Origin: Thiomonas sp.
GTDB taxonomy: Bacteria > Pseudomonadota > Gammaproteobacteria > Burkholderiales > Burkholderiaceae
Direction of reading: 5' to 3'
Assembly: GCA_027443745.1 (NCBI GenBank)
Contig: DAIAZB010000030.1
Location: 11,746 to 75,745 of the forward strand
Length of the DNA: 64,000 bases
Shown one piece after another: positions 43,294 to 51,896 of this stretch. The position numbers and the translations under genes were made by a program. The notes beneath the pieces are model-generated. The model was not told where the DNA came from and searched no databases. It saw only the letters and a program-made list of their open reading frames with translations. Position 1 is the stretch's first letter. The number at the start of each line of letters is the position of its first letter.

Positions 43294-44252
43294 GCGCCAA
43301 CCGTTCCGTCAGAAACGCCACTATGCGGCCACGCCTTGTGGTCGACACCATCGAGCAGACTGCCGGCCTTGCGCTTGCCGATGCGCGTCAGTCTTTCGCC
43401 ACCTGCGTCGTCGTCTGCTGGCGCCCACTCCCCCCACTGCTTGAAATAGTACGGGACACACGCCGCGGCGCACGCATCACGAAGCATGCGCGCCCATTCC
43501 GGCTGCATGGGGCGAGCACAGACGCCGGACTCCCCGCCCACTACGACCCAGTCGATCTGACCAGGCATGTCCAATTGACCGACGAATCCGCCTTTCCCAT
43601 CGCCAGGATCAACCGACCCACCACGACGTAGCACGTGCTCAAGATCGATCGGGCCCAGAAGCGGCTCACACGACAGCCAGCGCACGGCGGCTGGGCATTG
43701 CAACAACAACTGGATCCGGAGGTCCGCTGTAACTTGGTCTTCGACGCTGACGCCGAGCCAGACGTTCGGAAGCGGGAGTTCCGGCATCCCTGGATCGCGA
43801 CCACCGCTGATGATCCGCATTTGCTCGCCGATGGCGTGTTCGCGGTTGTCCGTACGCAGATCCAGATACTCCAGCATATGTCCAGGCCGCTTCGTCAAGA
43901 TCTGAAAGGTGTGCCGCGGCGCAAGCGCCATGACGGCAAAGATCCGGTCGATCCATTCGTCAGTGACGCTTTCATGGAACAGATCACTCATCGAGTTGAC
44001 GAAGATCAAGCGCGGCCTGGACCAGCGCAGTGGATGTTCGAGTGCATCCTCAATGAAACGCAACTGTCCATTCCACCCACGAGTGGTCGGATGCAGCAGC
44101 CCATCGTAGGGCTGACCGGGGCTACTGAAGCGCGCCGCCACGGTTTCCGCGTAGCAGTGTGCACAACCGGCCGAAACGCGCGAGCAACCGCGCAACGGAT
44201 TCCATGTTGCGTCGGTCCACGAAATACCTGTGCGGTCACCCATTTCGGCCAC
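43290..44252 (-). CDS. Second three-Cys-motif protein (DUF5131 family)
   Basis: 320 aa. GISWTDATWNPLRGC and GCSRVSAGCAHCYAE (C-x6-C-x2-C), then FVNSMSDLFHESVTD, HTFQILTKRPGHMLEY, LPNVWLGVSVEDQ, CEPLLGPIDL and WVVVGGESG. Clearly paralogous to the protein at 17766-18512 but longer by about 70 residues (insertions around IISGGRDPGMPELPLPN and before WVVVG). No TcmP partner is adjacent here. The first codon is a GTG directly after the upstream stop; ATG at 44243 is an alternative start. Confidence 0.85.
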   Translation of the reverse strand: MAEMGDRTGISWTDATWNPLRGCSRVSAGCAHCYAETVAARFSSPGQPYDGLLHPTTRGWNGQLRFIEDALEHPLRWSRPRLIFVNSMSDLFHESVTDEWIDRIFAVMALAPRHTFQILTKRPGHMLEYLDLRTDNREHAIGEQMRIISGGRDPGMPELPLPNVWLGVSVEDQVTADLRIQLLLQCPAAVRWLSCEPLLGPIDLEHVLRRGGSVDPGDGKGGFVGQLDMPGQIDWVVVGGESGVCARPMQPEWARMLRDACAAACVPYYFKQWGEWAPADDDAGGERLTRIGKRKAGSLLDGVDHKAWPHSGVSDGTVGA

Positions 44253-44723
44253 TCATCCAATGTTCTGTTGGGCAAGCCATCCGCGGATGGCTTCATCGGA
44301 CGGCGATACACCATGCTCGGCAAACAGGCGCTCGGTCATGTCCACCAACGCGAGCTGCTCGGCCGGGCGCATGACATCGACGCGAGAACTCAGCGCAGCA
44401 AGGTCGCAGCCGGGCGAACTGCTATCAGTGCGCGCAACGTTACGCGCCGCGCGGGATCGTTCTCGTAACGCTGCAGCTAGATCGTCACGCCGCTCCCTGG
44501 CGTCCAGGTCGATGCCTGCGAGCGTGTTCAATAACACGCGCCATTCGGCTGGCGAGAACATGCCAGGCAAGCGTGATGCCAGATCATCCGCCATCCAGAT
44601 GTAGCGCTGCGCCAGGCGCTCGATTCGACCGGACGCGCTCGGCGCACGCACGCGCCCGGTCGAGAAGAACGCGGCGAGCGTCCTGCCGACCGTGATGGAT
44701 GTTCGCTTGACAATTCCAGGCAT
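44253..44723 (-). CDS. Unknown 156-aa protein downstream of the ParB-like gene
   Basis: MPGIVKRTSITVGRTLAAFF start, then helical (ASGRIERLAQRYIWMADDLA, PAEWRVLLNTLAGIDLDARE). Similar small genes sit beside plasmid ParB-like genes and act in maintenance, but I recognise no named family. It starts 3 bp after the ParB-like gene stop and abuts the DUF5131 gene. Confidence 0.65.
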   Translation of the reverse strand: MPGIVKRTSITVGRTLAAFFSTGRVRAPSASGRIERLAQRYIWMADDLASRLPGMFSPAEWRVLLNTLAGIDLDARERRDDLAAALRERSRAARNVARTDSSSPGCDLAALSSRVDVMRPAEQLALVDMTERLFAEHGVSPSDEAIRGWLAQQNIG

Positions 44724-44726
44724 GAT

Positions 44727-45614
44727 TTATGGGGTGCTCTTGATGGATTCGATCTCGGCAATCAGGGTTTCGATCTGTTCCCTGGTTTCGCCGCTGAGGG
44801 AAGCGTACCCAGGGTCCGAGCGGACAGTCGTCGCCACCGCCATCAACCGCGGCGCCTGCTTGCGGACGGCGTTGGCGTAGAGTTTCGCAGGCGTCACGGC
44901 ATCCGACGGCTTGGCTTTGGCCTTACCGGAGTTCTTGGCTTTCTGCAGGGCCTCTTCCAGCACTTCGGGCGCCTTCGAACCGTGCGTCTTCAGCAGATCG
45001 ATGACCATCGATGCCGACACTTCATCCGCGATGATGTGATTGACCATCGACTTCGGCGCGCCGGCAAGGATCTCGAGGTTGCCTACCTGGGTCGTGGTCA
45101 TGCCGAGTTTCTTGGCGATCTCGGTTTCGCCGTGACCGGCATTGACCAGGCGCTTGATCACCAGCGCTTTCTCGTAGGTCGAGAGCGGGCGCCCCTCGTT
45201 ATCCTTGATGAGATCGACCGTCAGGTCATCGACGCTCGTGGTCTTGGGCAGGAAGAGGACGGGAATCTCGGCGATGTCCGCGCCGCGTTCGATGGCGCGC
45301 CGGACCGCCTCCAAGCGCGTATGCCCGCCGACGACGTAGATCACATCCTCGCCATTCTCATCGGCGACGAACGCGGTGATCGGCTTCGAAATCCTGTAGC
45401 CGTTCTCCAGCATGTCGCTGGCCAGGGCGTCGGTGTAGGCCTCGTAGTCAGGCGTCCGCACGCGCGCATTGAAGCCGGGGATTGTCCTGATCGTGGCGGG
45501 GTCCACCCAGCTCAAAGAGTCATTGCGGCGGTGCGCCAGCTTGACCTGTTTGACGCGACCGGAGATCAGGGTGATCGAGAAATCGGCCGAGGGGACGGTA
45601 GCGCTCTTGCTCAT
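44727..45614 (-). CDS. ParB/RepB/Spo0J-family protein (second ParB-like)
   Basis: 295 aa. The ParB nuclease-like N-domain contains GYRISKPITAFV, VYVVGGHTRLEAVRRAIERG (the GGHTR/GERR-type box) and STYEKALVIKRLVNAG. The HTH is GETEIAKKLGMTTTQVGNLE. This is a plasmid-type ParB fold that binds CTP and DNA. It differs from the parB at 47980 and has no ParA directly beside it, so it may be a regulator or KorB-like protein. First gene of the minus-strand train that ends in cas12m. Confidence 0.85.
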   Translation of the reverse strand: MSKSATVPSADFSITLISGRVKQVKLAHRRNDSLSWVDPATIRTIPGFNARVRTPDYEAYTDALASDMLENGYRISKPITAFVADENGEDVIYVVGGHTRLEAVRRAIERGADIAEIPVLFLPKTTSVDDLTVDLIKDNEGRPLSTYEKALVIKRLVNAGHGETEIAKKLGMTTTQVGNLEILAGAPKSMVNHIIADEVSASMVIDLLKTHGSKAPEVLEEALQKAKNSGKAKAKPSDAVTPAKLYANAVRKQAPRLMAVATTVRSDPGYASLSGETREQIETLIAEIESIKSTP

Positions 45615-45656
45615 TGCAATTCTCGCGTGGTTGAGTAACAGCGTAATACCATGAGG

Positions 45657-45914
45657 TTACCGTGGCGCAAGCCCCTGCCCTGCCAACATCCAGACGTATG
45701 GTCGCCGGCCACCATGGCGCCTGCGCGGCTGAATCCGGGCTTCCCCAAGGCGTTTCACAAGCCCCCGTGAGGCCAGCTCGTCCAGTTCACGCTCGAGCGT
45801 GTTCCGATGGACTTGAAGCATCAGCGACAAGCGCGGGATGTCCAATGCCGACAGTTGCAGGGCAAGCAGGACGCGCTCGCGCGTCAGTGGGCGGGTAGCG
45901 TGGATATTACGCAT
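45657..45914 (-). CDS. Small winged-HTH protein, 85 aa
   Basis: MRNIHATRPLTRERVLLALQ then IPRLSLMLQVHRNTLERELDEL, ASRGLVKRLGEAR: a compact winged-helix regulator. ATG 45914 is placed by AGGAG 8 nt upstream. It lies 42 bp upstream of the ParB-like gene; the gap holds GTAAC/GTTAC inverted repeats (45635-45639, 45656-45660) at the ParB-like promoter, a candidate binding site. Confidence 0.7.
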   Translation of the reverse strand: MRNIHATRPLTRERVLLALQLSALDIPRLSLMLQVHRNTLERELDELASRGLVKRLGEARIQPRRRHGGRRPYVWMLAGQGLAPR

Positions 45915-46083
45915 AGCACACTCCTGTAACAGTTGTGTAGTACCACATGCGTACTGCGCTAAGAAACGCGCTCGGTGCGATTTCAATGAATGGCGGCATC
46001 AAATGCCGGAAGAATGCTGTAAAAACAGATAGATACGCTGGAATCAGCGTGCCGTTGCGAAAATCGTGGTGCCTTGGCGTTTT

Positions 46084-46174
46084 GCCGTGGAACAAACGAA
46101 CAAGATGTTCCACGGCAGAGTAAGCTATTGATATTAAATACTTAAAACAACTAACCCACGAACCATGTTCCACG
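46084..46174. promoter_or_regulatory. parS-like half-sites in a gene-free AT-rich stretch
   Basis: GCCGTGGAAC (46084-46093) and GTTCCACGGC (46107-46116) are a perfect inverted repeat with a 13-bp centre, and a third TGTTCCACG lies at 46166-46174. TGTTCCACG is half of the classical parS palindrome TGTTNCACGTGNAACA. The 356-bp gap 45915-46270 has no gene and is much richer in A/T than its surroundings. It is a good candidate centromere for one of the two ParB proteins. Confidence 0.5.
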
Positions 46175-46270
46175 CGGGCACGCACGCGAAGGTTGGTTTT
46201 GGAATACAGAGCTACCAAGAGGCAAGAGCGGTAAGGTTTGGCGCACACGATCTGGTGCATGGCACTGCCC

Positions 46271-47356
46271 TCAATGCGCCGCCGGCGTGCCGTTGACGCT
46301 GCGCAAAACGGCACCGCGCCAGGCTTCGGACATCATCTTGGGCCGCTTCCAGCGCCCTGCCCTGACCAGCGCCAGGCCGGCTCGCGCACCTCCGGGATGG
46401 TCTCCGCGGCCGAGTCCGCCGATGACCACCATGCACGCGATTTCATCGAGCAGTTCAGCGCCGCGGGCGTCCGATCCGGCGCAGGCGCATAGGGCGGGCA
46501 GCAACTCAAGAAGCGTCTCAGCAAGCGCAGGCGGAATGGATTCGCCTGCGCCGTTCATCCTGGGCGTGGCGTTGGACGTACGAGCTGGCAGGGGATCTCG
46601 CTTGGGTACGGCGCGTTCAAGCCAGCGGATCTGCTGATCCGTCAGTGCCCAGGCAGGATCGATCTTGAGTGCGGCTGGATCGGCCAGGGACTTGGCTGTC
46701 TCAAGTGCATCTGAGACATGCGCGGGCAGCGACATGAAAAAGGACTGCATCGAGAGGAGCTCATCGCGCGTCAGCACACCGTGTCTGTTCGAGCAGGCCG
46801 AACCAGACGGGAGTTCGGACGGCATGCGGCTCTGTTCAACGGCATGCGGGCCGTGAGTGGCGGCGCGTCCAAGCGTGTCGTCATCCGCGGGCGCAGGGAC
46901 GTCGATTTGAGGTGACCCAGGCTGGGTCAACCCAAGTGGGCTCGGATTGACGGCCTGAGAAAGCCGGATCGGGCGTGACCCAACCTGGGTCACACCATGA
47001 TCCGAAGAAGCCGGACCCGGTTGCAGCGTCCGCAACAAGTAGGTACGGGTGGGTGCGCCACGCGCGAGCCCTGCCCGCCTGCGGATATAGCCGGCTTTCT
47101 GCAGTTCGATCAGCGCTCGGCTAACCGTATTACGGTGCAGCCCAAGGGCATCGCCAATGAACTCCACGGGGAATGTCCAGTCGCTGCGTTGTGTGGCCTC
47201 TGCCTTTGCAAACAGGAAAAGCAGCACGCGCATTCCAGCAGCGCTCAAATCAAGCCTGGCAACGCGTAGTAACTGGTCACTCCACGACGGTTCTGCCTCA
47301 TGAAGGCGCGCACGTTCTGCTGGCGCGCGGGTCATCGCATGCTGGGTGGTTTGCAT
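46271..47356 (-). CDS. Plasmid replication-initiator-like winged-HTH protein
   Basis: 361 aa from ATG 47356 with GGAG 6 nt upstream. Residues 20-105 form a winged helix (LDLSAAGMRVLLFLFAKAEA, PVEFIGDALGLHRNTVSRALI, LQKAGYIRRRAG). The C-terminal domain is helical (ALTDQQIRWLERAVPK, ELLPALCACAGSD). The middle is low-complexity and encodes two copies of a 17-bp palindrome found four more times upstream, as expected for an initiator or repressor with its own iterons. Family assignment is by architecture; a plain MarR/IclR-like regulator is the alternative. Confidence 0.55.
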   Translation of the reverse strand: MQTTQHAMTRAPAERARLHEAEPSWSDQLLRVARLDLSAAGMRVLLFLFAKAEATQRSDWTFPVEFIGDALGLHRNTVSRALIELQKAGYIRRRAGLARGAPTRTYLLRTLQPGPASSDHGVTQVGSRPIRLSQAVNPSPLGLTQPGSPQIDVPAPADDDTLGRAATHGPHAVEQSRMPSELPSGSACSNRHGVLTRDELLSMQSFFMSLPAHVSDALETAKSLADPAALKIDPAWALTDQQIRWLERAVPKRDPLPARTSNATPRMNGAGESIPPALAETLLELLPALCACAGSDARGAELLDEIACMVVIGGLGRGDHPGGARAGLALVRAGRWKRPKMMSEAWRGAVLRSVNGTPAAH

Positions 47357-47736
47357 AACGAACTCCAAAACGCTGGGACAAGCGCACCCTTGACGACGTC
47401 TGCCAAGCGTTTTAGAGTTCGTCCGTCTGCAGTGGACGCCTCGCATTTGCTTGGTGACCTGTCATCCCCCGAAGCCTGGCGCGTCAACGCCGGGCTTCGT
47501 GCTTTCTGGGCACGCAGTGGATGTGCTGTGATGGGTCTGTTAGGTCATGTCGCACCCCCATTGCGTGGCAAGCCGTGGCGAGCGCGAATTCCGCAGTGAC
47601 CCAGCCTGGGTCAGGCTGAAATTGGCCAGAGAGTAGGGCAGTGACCCAGCCTGGGTCAGGCTGAAATTGACAAGGCCGCATTCATGCGCCATGGCCCAAG
47701 TTGGGTCATGCGCACGTCGTGACCCAACCTGGGTCA
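46913..47736. repeat. Six 17-bp palindromes TGACCCA-N3-TGGGTCA (iteron-like)
   Basis: Copies at 46913-46929 and 46976-46992 (inside the initiator-like gene) and at 47597-47613, 47642-47658, 47692-47708 (one mismatch) and 47720-47736 upstream of it. The first two upstream copies lie in a 45-bp direct repeat that also shares GGCTGAAATTG. The 623-bp gap 47357-47979 holds no gene besides these and the parB terminator. Position between the rep-like gene and parAB is that of a plasmid origin or operator cluster. Confidence 0.8.
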
Positions 47737-47919
47737 GGCGCAAAAGCAAGGCAGCCGCGGATCGATCACGGCGAAGGATGCCAGCAAAGGCAATGCAGTC
47801 CGAGTAAACACAATCGGCCCTACGAAGAACGTCTGACGCTGAAGAGGATCGTTTGGAGGTGCGGGCTTGAAGTGCATGTGTAGAACACACCAAGCCTGAT
47901 TTGCGACGCCCATAACGGC

Positions 47920-47946
47920 GAAGCCCAGGCATTGGGCCTGGGCTTC
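47920..47946 (-). terminator. Hairpin terminator downstream of parB
   Basis: GAAGCCCAGG (47920-47929) pairs with CCTGGGCTTC (47937-47946) across a short loop, 34-60 bp after the parB stop. A strong stem without a long U-tract. Confidence 0.6.
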
Positions 47947-47979
47947 TGTAAGTCTTCAAACGGCGGGCTGGGGCGTTGG

Positions 47980-48978
47980 TCATGGCCCGGATCCTTTGCC
48001 CCATCGTTCGATGACGCCGCGGATCTCATCCAGCAATGCCTGCGGCGCCCCTTTGCGCAAGATGACTGCAGGGCACCCATTGATGGTGCGCACGCGCGCA
48101 ATGACGGCATCGCCGGCGGCGATGATCGACTTGCGAGTGCTCCCGCCGGTCAACCGCTGGAACACGTCGGCGGCTCGAGGATGCGGATCCTCGCCAGCGA
48201 TCGCAGTGCACTCTGCACCGATGCGAGTCGCGTCCAGCTGGAATGCCTTTAGCAGAGGCTCGACCCACTGTATACGAATCTCGCGCGGATCCGAAAAGGC
48301 GGAAAGCACGACCTGGCTGAGTTCGCCATAACGCAAAAGGCGTTGCACGTTCGATGCCGACAAAGTGAGCTTGGCAGCCAGATCGCGTCCGGACGTATAC
48401 ATCCCCAGCTTGATGAGGGTGGCATAGTGGATGCCGCGCTCAAACGCCGTGAGGTCGGAACGGCCGATATTTTCCTCGACCATCTCGTGCAGCAGTTCAT
48501 CGTCCGTGAACGGGCGAACGATGACTCGGAACGGCAGTCCCAGCTTGAGGCACGCGGCGTGACGCCGATGACCGCTTGCGATCTCGTAGTCATGCTCAGG
48601 GTCATCCTCGACGGGGCGGACCTTGGCCGGTTGCGAATTGCCATGTGTGAACCGGATGCGTTCGCACAAATCCTCGAAGTCCGCATCAGCGAAAGCGGCA
48701 GGATGCCGATCAGCGAATGGGCTCGGCCGCACGCGGGCAGGGGAGATCTCGAAAACGGGGGTGCCATCCCTCAACCGCTGGACCTCGATCTCGAGTGCAC
48801 TCGCACGCGCAACAGCTTCATTCATGCGCTCGCGGATGCTGGCGTTCGCTTCGCCGACCAGCATGCCGACAGCGGTCGTGGCGCCGCCATCGGGCAGGGC
48901 AGGGCGCTTGGGCTTCGGCGCAGTCAAGCCGCGCTCGATCTCCAACAAGCGCTCGTCGGATTTACGCTGCAGCGACAT
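47980..48978 (-). CDS. parB: Plasmid-type partition protein ParB
   Basis: 332 aa from ATG 48978 (GGGAG at correct spacing; the ATG two codons earlier is too close to it). A coiled N-terminus (ASIRERMNEAVARASALEIEV) is followed by the ParB nuclease-like domain (RVRPSPFADRH, DYEIASGHRRHAACLKLGL) and the HTH region (SDLTAFERGIHYATLIKLGM, DLAAKLTLSASNVQRLLRYG). It binds the centromere and stimulates ParA. The start overlaps the parA end by 17 bp. Confidence 0.9.
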   Translation of the reverse strand: MSLQRKSDERLLEIERGLTAPKPKRPALPDGGATTAVGMLVGEANASIRERMNEAVARASALEIEVQRLRDGTPVFEISPARVRPSPFADRHPAAFADADFEDLCERIRFTHGNSQPAKVRPVEDDPEHDYEIASGHRRHAACLKLGLPFRVIVRPFTDDELLHEMVEENIGRSDLTAFERGIHYATLIKLGMYTSGRDLAAKLTLSASNVQRLLRYGELSQVVLSAFSDPREIRIQWVEPLLKAFQLDATRIGAECTAIAGEDPHPRAADVFQRLTGGSTRKSIIAAGDAVIARVRTINGCPAVILRKGAPQALLDEIRGVIERWGKGSGP

Positions 48979-50227
48979 GGGCATCTCCCGAAACCGGGGC
49001 GTCCGTCTCAGAGCCATCTGAGACAGAATCAGTAACCGCAGGCCGAGCGGCAGGGGCAGCCTCCCATGCGTCCCAAGTGTCATTCAGGATATGAAGAAAC
49101 TGGGTATAGGCCCTGTCGAACAACTCCCTCGCCCGCTTGATGCTCCGGTAAGAACCCTCGTAGCGTTCGATGTCGTAAACGGTGGCGAACTCGCTCGCAG
49201 CCGTAGTGGCCACACGGGTTGCAGGGATCGGATCCGGCAGCAGCCAGTCTTCGCAACCCATCATCAGCAGCTTGCGGATGAAGTGTGTGCTCTTGTCGGT
49301 ATCGTCCACGCGAGTGAGCAGCACGTGGATACCTTCCCAGCGCTTTTCGTGCCCATCAGCCTTGCGCGCTTGCTCCATCACATCGCGCAACAGGCTCCAG
49401 AAGATGACACTGCTGGCCAGGTCAAGATTGGACGGCGGAACCGTCACCACCAAATGGTCAGCCGCGAACACCGCGGTCGACGTCAGAAAACCAAGCGATG
49501 GCTGGGTATCGATCAGCAGCACGTCATAGCGTCTGCGCAGCGGCTCAATGCGCTCCGCAAGGATCTCGAAAATCTGGCCGCCCCATTCAGGCGCCGCCGC
49601 GGCAAGCGCGAACTCCTTCTCGTAGAGGTGCTGATTGGACGGAAGGATGTCGATACCAGGCCAATAGGTGCTTTGGGCCAACGAAACAGGGTCGGGCGGG
49701 TCGTTATAGAAAAGTGCGGCGACTGATTGATCTTTGACGACATCGAGATAGGGGGAGAGGCCAAAGAGCGTGGTGGCAGAAGCCTGCGGATCCATATCGA
49801 GGATCGCGCAGGACAGACCGCGCTGCGCCAGGTATTGCGCCAGCGTCACCGCGGTTGAAGTCTTGGCGACCCCTCCCTTGAAGTTGGCGACCGTCATGAC
49901 GATGCCATGGCCGGGCGCATACCGGTGACGAAGGCCGGCGGCACGCGCCATGCCTTGCATGTCAGCCATGTCGTACATCGTCTTGCCAGGGAGCGCATGT
50001 CCCTGGGGGTACTTCTTTGTTTCGACTCCATGGAGGAAAGCCGACTTGGTAATGCCAAGGACGCTCGCAACTTGTGCTTGGTTGAGACGCGGCGCGACCT
50101 TCTTGGAATCGGGGCGCAGCGCAGCCTCCTTCACGGTTTCCAAGACCTCAGCCATCCGAGTCGCCCGCGCGGCGATCTCTTCATAGCCGTAGGTCCGCCT
50201 TGGTCGACTGTCCGTCTGCCACGCCAT
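48962..50227 (-). CDS. parA: ParA partition ATPase with N-terminal HTH
   Basis: 421 aa starting MAWQTDSRPRRTYGYEEIAA. The N-terminal HTH (NQAQVASVLGITKSAFLHGVE) marks a type Ia plasmid ParA that also represses its own operon. The deviant Walker A is NFKGGVAKTSTAVTLA, then ILDMDPQASATTLFGL and VLLIDTQPSLGFLTSTAV. GAGGGGC precedes the ATG. A palindrome at 50289-50302 upstream is a likely operator. Confidence 0.93.
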   Translation of the reverse strand: MAWQTDSRPRRTYGYEEIAARATRMAEVLETVKEAALRPDSKKVAPRLNQAQVASVLGITKSAFLHGVETKKYPQGHALPGKTMYDMADMQGMARAAGLRHRYAPGHGIVMTVANFKGGVAKTSTAVTLAQYLAQRGLSCAILDMDPQASATTLFGLSPYLDVVKDQSVAALFYNDPPDPVSLAQSTYWPGIDILPSNQHLYEKEFALAAAAPEWGGQIFEILAERIEPLRRRYDVLLIDTQPSLGFLTSTAVFAADHLVVTVPPSNLDLASSVIFWSLLRDVMEQARKADGHEKRWEGIHVLLTRVDDTDKSTHFIRKLLMMGCEDWLLPDPIPATRVATTAASEFATVYDIERYEGSYRSIKRARELFDRAYTQFLHILNDTWDAWEAAPAARPAVTDSVSDGSETDAPVSGDAHVAAA

Positions 50228-50288
50228 CTTTTTGCCCCTCAAGCGGGCGCTCACAGCAGTACGCCCAAGGCGCAGCGTACCACTTTCT

Positions 50289-50302
50289 GGCACGCATGCC
50301 AA
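50289..50302. promoter_or_regulatory. Inverted repeat upstream of parA
   Basis: TGGCA-CGCA-TGCCA, 62 bp before the parA start. A type Ia ParA carries its own HTH and normally represses its promoter at such a site. Confidence 0.45.
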
Positions 50303-50330
50303 ATTGCGGAACGCTGGGGTAGTTGTTTGC

Positions 50331-50891
50331 TCATGGCCTCTCCACCCCAAGAGGCGCCTGAGCGCGTTCAAGCCATAGCTGTGCACGGTCGCCGGCAAAA
50401 CGGATTCGAAAGCGGGCTGATGACGCGTCTGCGCAGAGCCTGCGCACGCTGGTCAGCCGATCAAGCAGCCACGCTTCATGCCAGCGCGCCAGGTAAGACT
50501 CAATGAGTCGGTAGTCGAACCCGAGCGCCTGAGCCGAAATGAGTACCGACCGGCGCGGATGAGCATAGGCAACGAAGCAGGTTGGCGCCGCGCGGCACTC
50601 GGCAAGTACGTGCGCGCCGGCGGCACTCAGCACGGCATCAGGCAGCATGTGGGCAGATGGCGTAATGCTCGGTAGCGCCAATGCCATCGCGTGGACCGCC
50701 TGCAGGATCGGCTGACGATAATTCACCGTCAACACAACACCGCCTGCGGTGTTGACCATCAGGCATACTTCAAGCGCATGAAACCGCTTGAGCAACTCAA
50801 GCCCGAACGCACGACTGCTTTCCAGGCACATGGATGCCACGATCACCGCCTCATCAGCAATGCGCGCGGATGGTTTGAGCCGCGCACTCAT
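50331..50891 (-). CDS. Unknown 186-aa protein upstream of parA
   Basis: MSARLKPSARIADEAVIVAS start, Ala-rich, with SAAGAHVLAECRAAPTCFVAYAH and QALGFDYRLIESYLARWHEAW. The sequence suggests a mixed alpha/beta domain; no motif recognised. ATG 50891 overlaps the upstream stop as ATGA. The 103-bp gap to parA contains the palindrome described separately. Confidence 0.6.
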   Translation of the reverse strand: MSARLKPSARIADEAVIVASMCLESSRAFGLELLKRFHALEVCLMVNTAGGVVLTVNYRQPILQAVHAMALALPSITPSAHMLPDAVLSAAGAHVLAECRAAPTCFVAYAHPRRSVLISAQALGFDYRLIESYLARWHEAWLLDRLTSVRRLCADASSARFRIRFAGDRAQLWLERAQAPLGVERP

Positions 50892-51295
50892 GCGGCGGCA
50901 CCACGCGTCGGCGCCTGCCCCACACGTGCAGCGAGCTCGATACACGACGGGCATCGACCGACATCCTGCGCAGCCGTCATACTTGTCGGCACGGCGGGCG
51001 AAGCGGAGCACAGGGCGGCGAGGTCATAACCGCGCACCAGATGAATCATGCGCTTCGGGTCGCCAGGCACGCGCGCCTCACGAACCGGTATTTCATCGGG
51101 TCGACATTCCCGCAGCGCCCATTGCGCGAGTGACTCGGTAAGCAGCGCTCGGCGAGCGCCGGGTTCGAGAGGGAGGCGACGACTGGGTCGATGGCAAACG
51201 CATGTCACAGCGCGGCTGGTCATAGCCAGCACGTACAGCACCCCGCCAAGATCATCGGTGTAGAAGCATTGCGAGCGAACAGCTGAAGCATCCAT
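50888..51295 (-). CDS. Unknown 135-aa protein
   Basis: MDASAVRSQCFYTDDLGGVL start. The C-terminal RCPSCIELAARVGQAP contains a CxxC that could bind metal. PGDPKRMIHLVRGYDLAALC precedes it. Coupled to the next gene by an ATGA overlap. No family recognised; the set 50331-53493 appears to be a conserved-looking block of plasmid-maintenance unknowns. Confidence 0.55.
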   Translation of the reverse strand: MDASAVRSQCFYTDDLGGVLYVLAMTSRAVTCVCHRPSRRLPLEPGARRALLTESLAQWALRECRPDEIPVREARVPGDPKRMIHLVRGYDLAALCSASPAVPTSMTAAQDVGRCPSCIELAARVGQAPTRGAAA

Positions 51296-51380
51296 GGGTT
51301 ATCAAATCCAACAACGACTGCAGGGGGCATCGACTTTCAGAGCGTGGCGCCGCATCAAGCGAGACCGCACACGCGCAACA

Positions 51381-51890
51381 TCAGGGCATCCTGGAAAGCC
51401 TCGGCAATGGAACACGCGTTGCCCCAATGCGGACAGGCGCGCTTGCCTTGCCTTGGATCAACCTTGACCGCGATCCAAGCATGATCAGCTTTGCGTCCTG
51501 GTCGTCCGCCGGCGTCAACGGGCCCATGGTGATCTCAGGGCATAGCAAGACAGACGGCTCACGCGAGAGCTGTGTCTCGAGATACCGCATCGCTCGGAAA
51601 AGCCGCACCTCGACCTTCAGCATCGCGTCCTTGGCAGGCTGCGATGCATCGAGCCACCGAATCAGCTGCGCTTCGCTCAGCGCCGTGCTCGCCTCAATCC
51701 AAGCGGCCCGGGCCTCGAGGGCAGACGCACGCGAAGCCTTCTGCATGCGGTCCAGCTCCGCGGCTCTGTCAGACGCCAGAGAAGATGCCTCACGCAGGGC
51801 TCTCGCAGAGCGGCGCAAGCAGAAAATGGCATAACCCAAACCAGCCAACGAAAGCAGCAGGGAACCAAGGTATAGAACGATCGGCATCAT
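51381..51890 (-). CDS. Single-pass membrane protein with coiled coil
   Basis: 169 aa. The N-terminal transmembrane helix MMPIVLYLGSLLLSLAGLGY is followed by a long heptad-rich helix (residues 28-75, ARALREASSLASDRAAELDR) and a small beta-rich end. The topology is that of a membrane-tethered coiled-coil protein. Function unknown. Confidence 0.6.
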   Translation of the reverse strand: MMPIVLYLGSLLLSLAGLGYAIFCLRRSARALREASSLASDRAAELDRMQKASRASALEARAAWIEASTALSEAQLIRWLDASQPAKDAMLKVEVRLFRAMRYLETQLSREPSVLLCPEITMGPLTPADDQDAKLIMLGSRSRLIQGKASAPVRIGATRVPLPRLSRMP

Positions 51891-51896
51891 GGCGCG

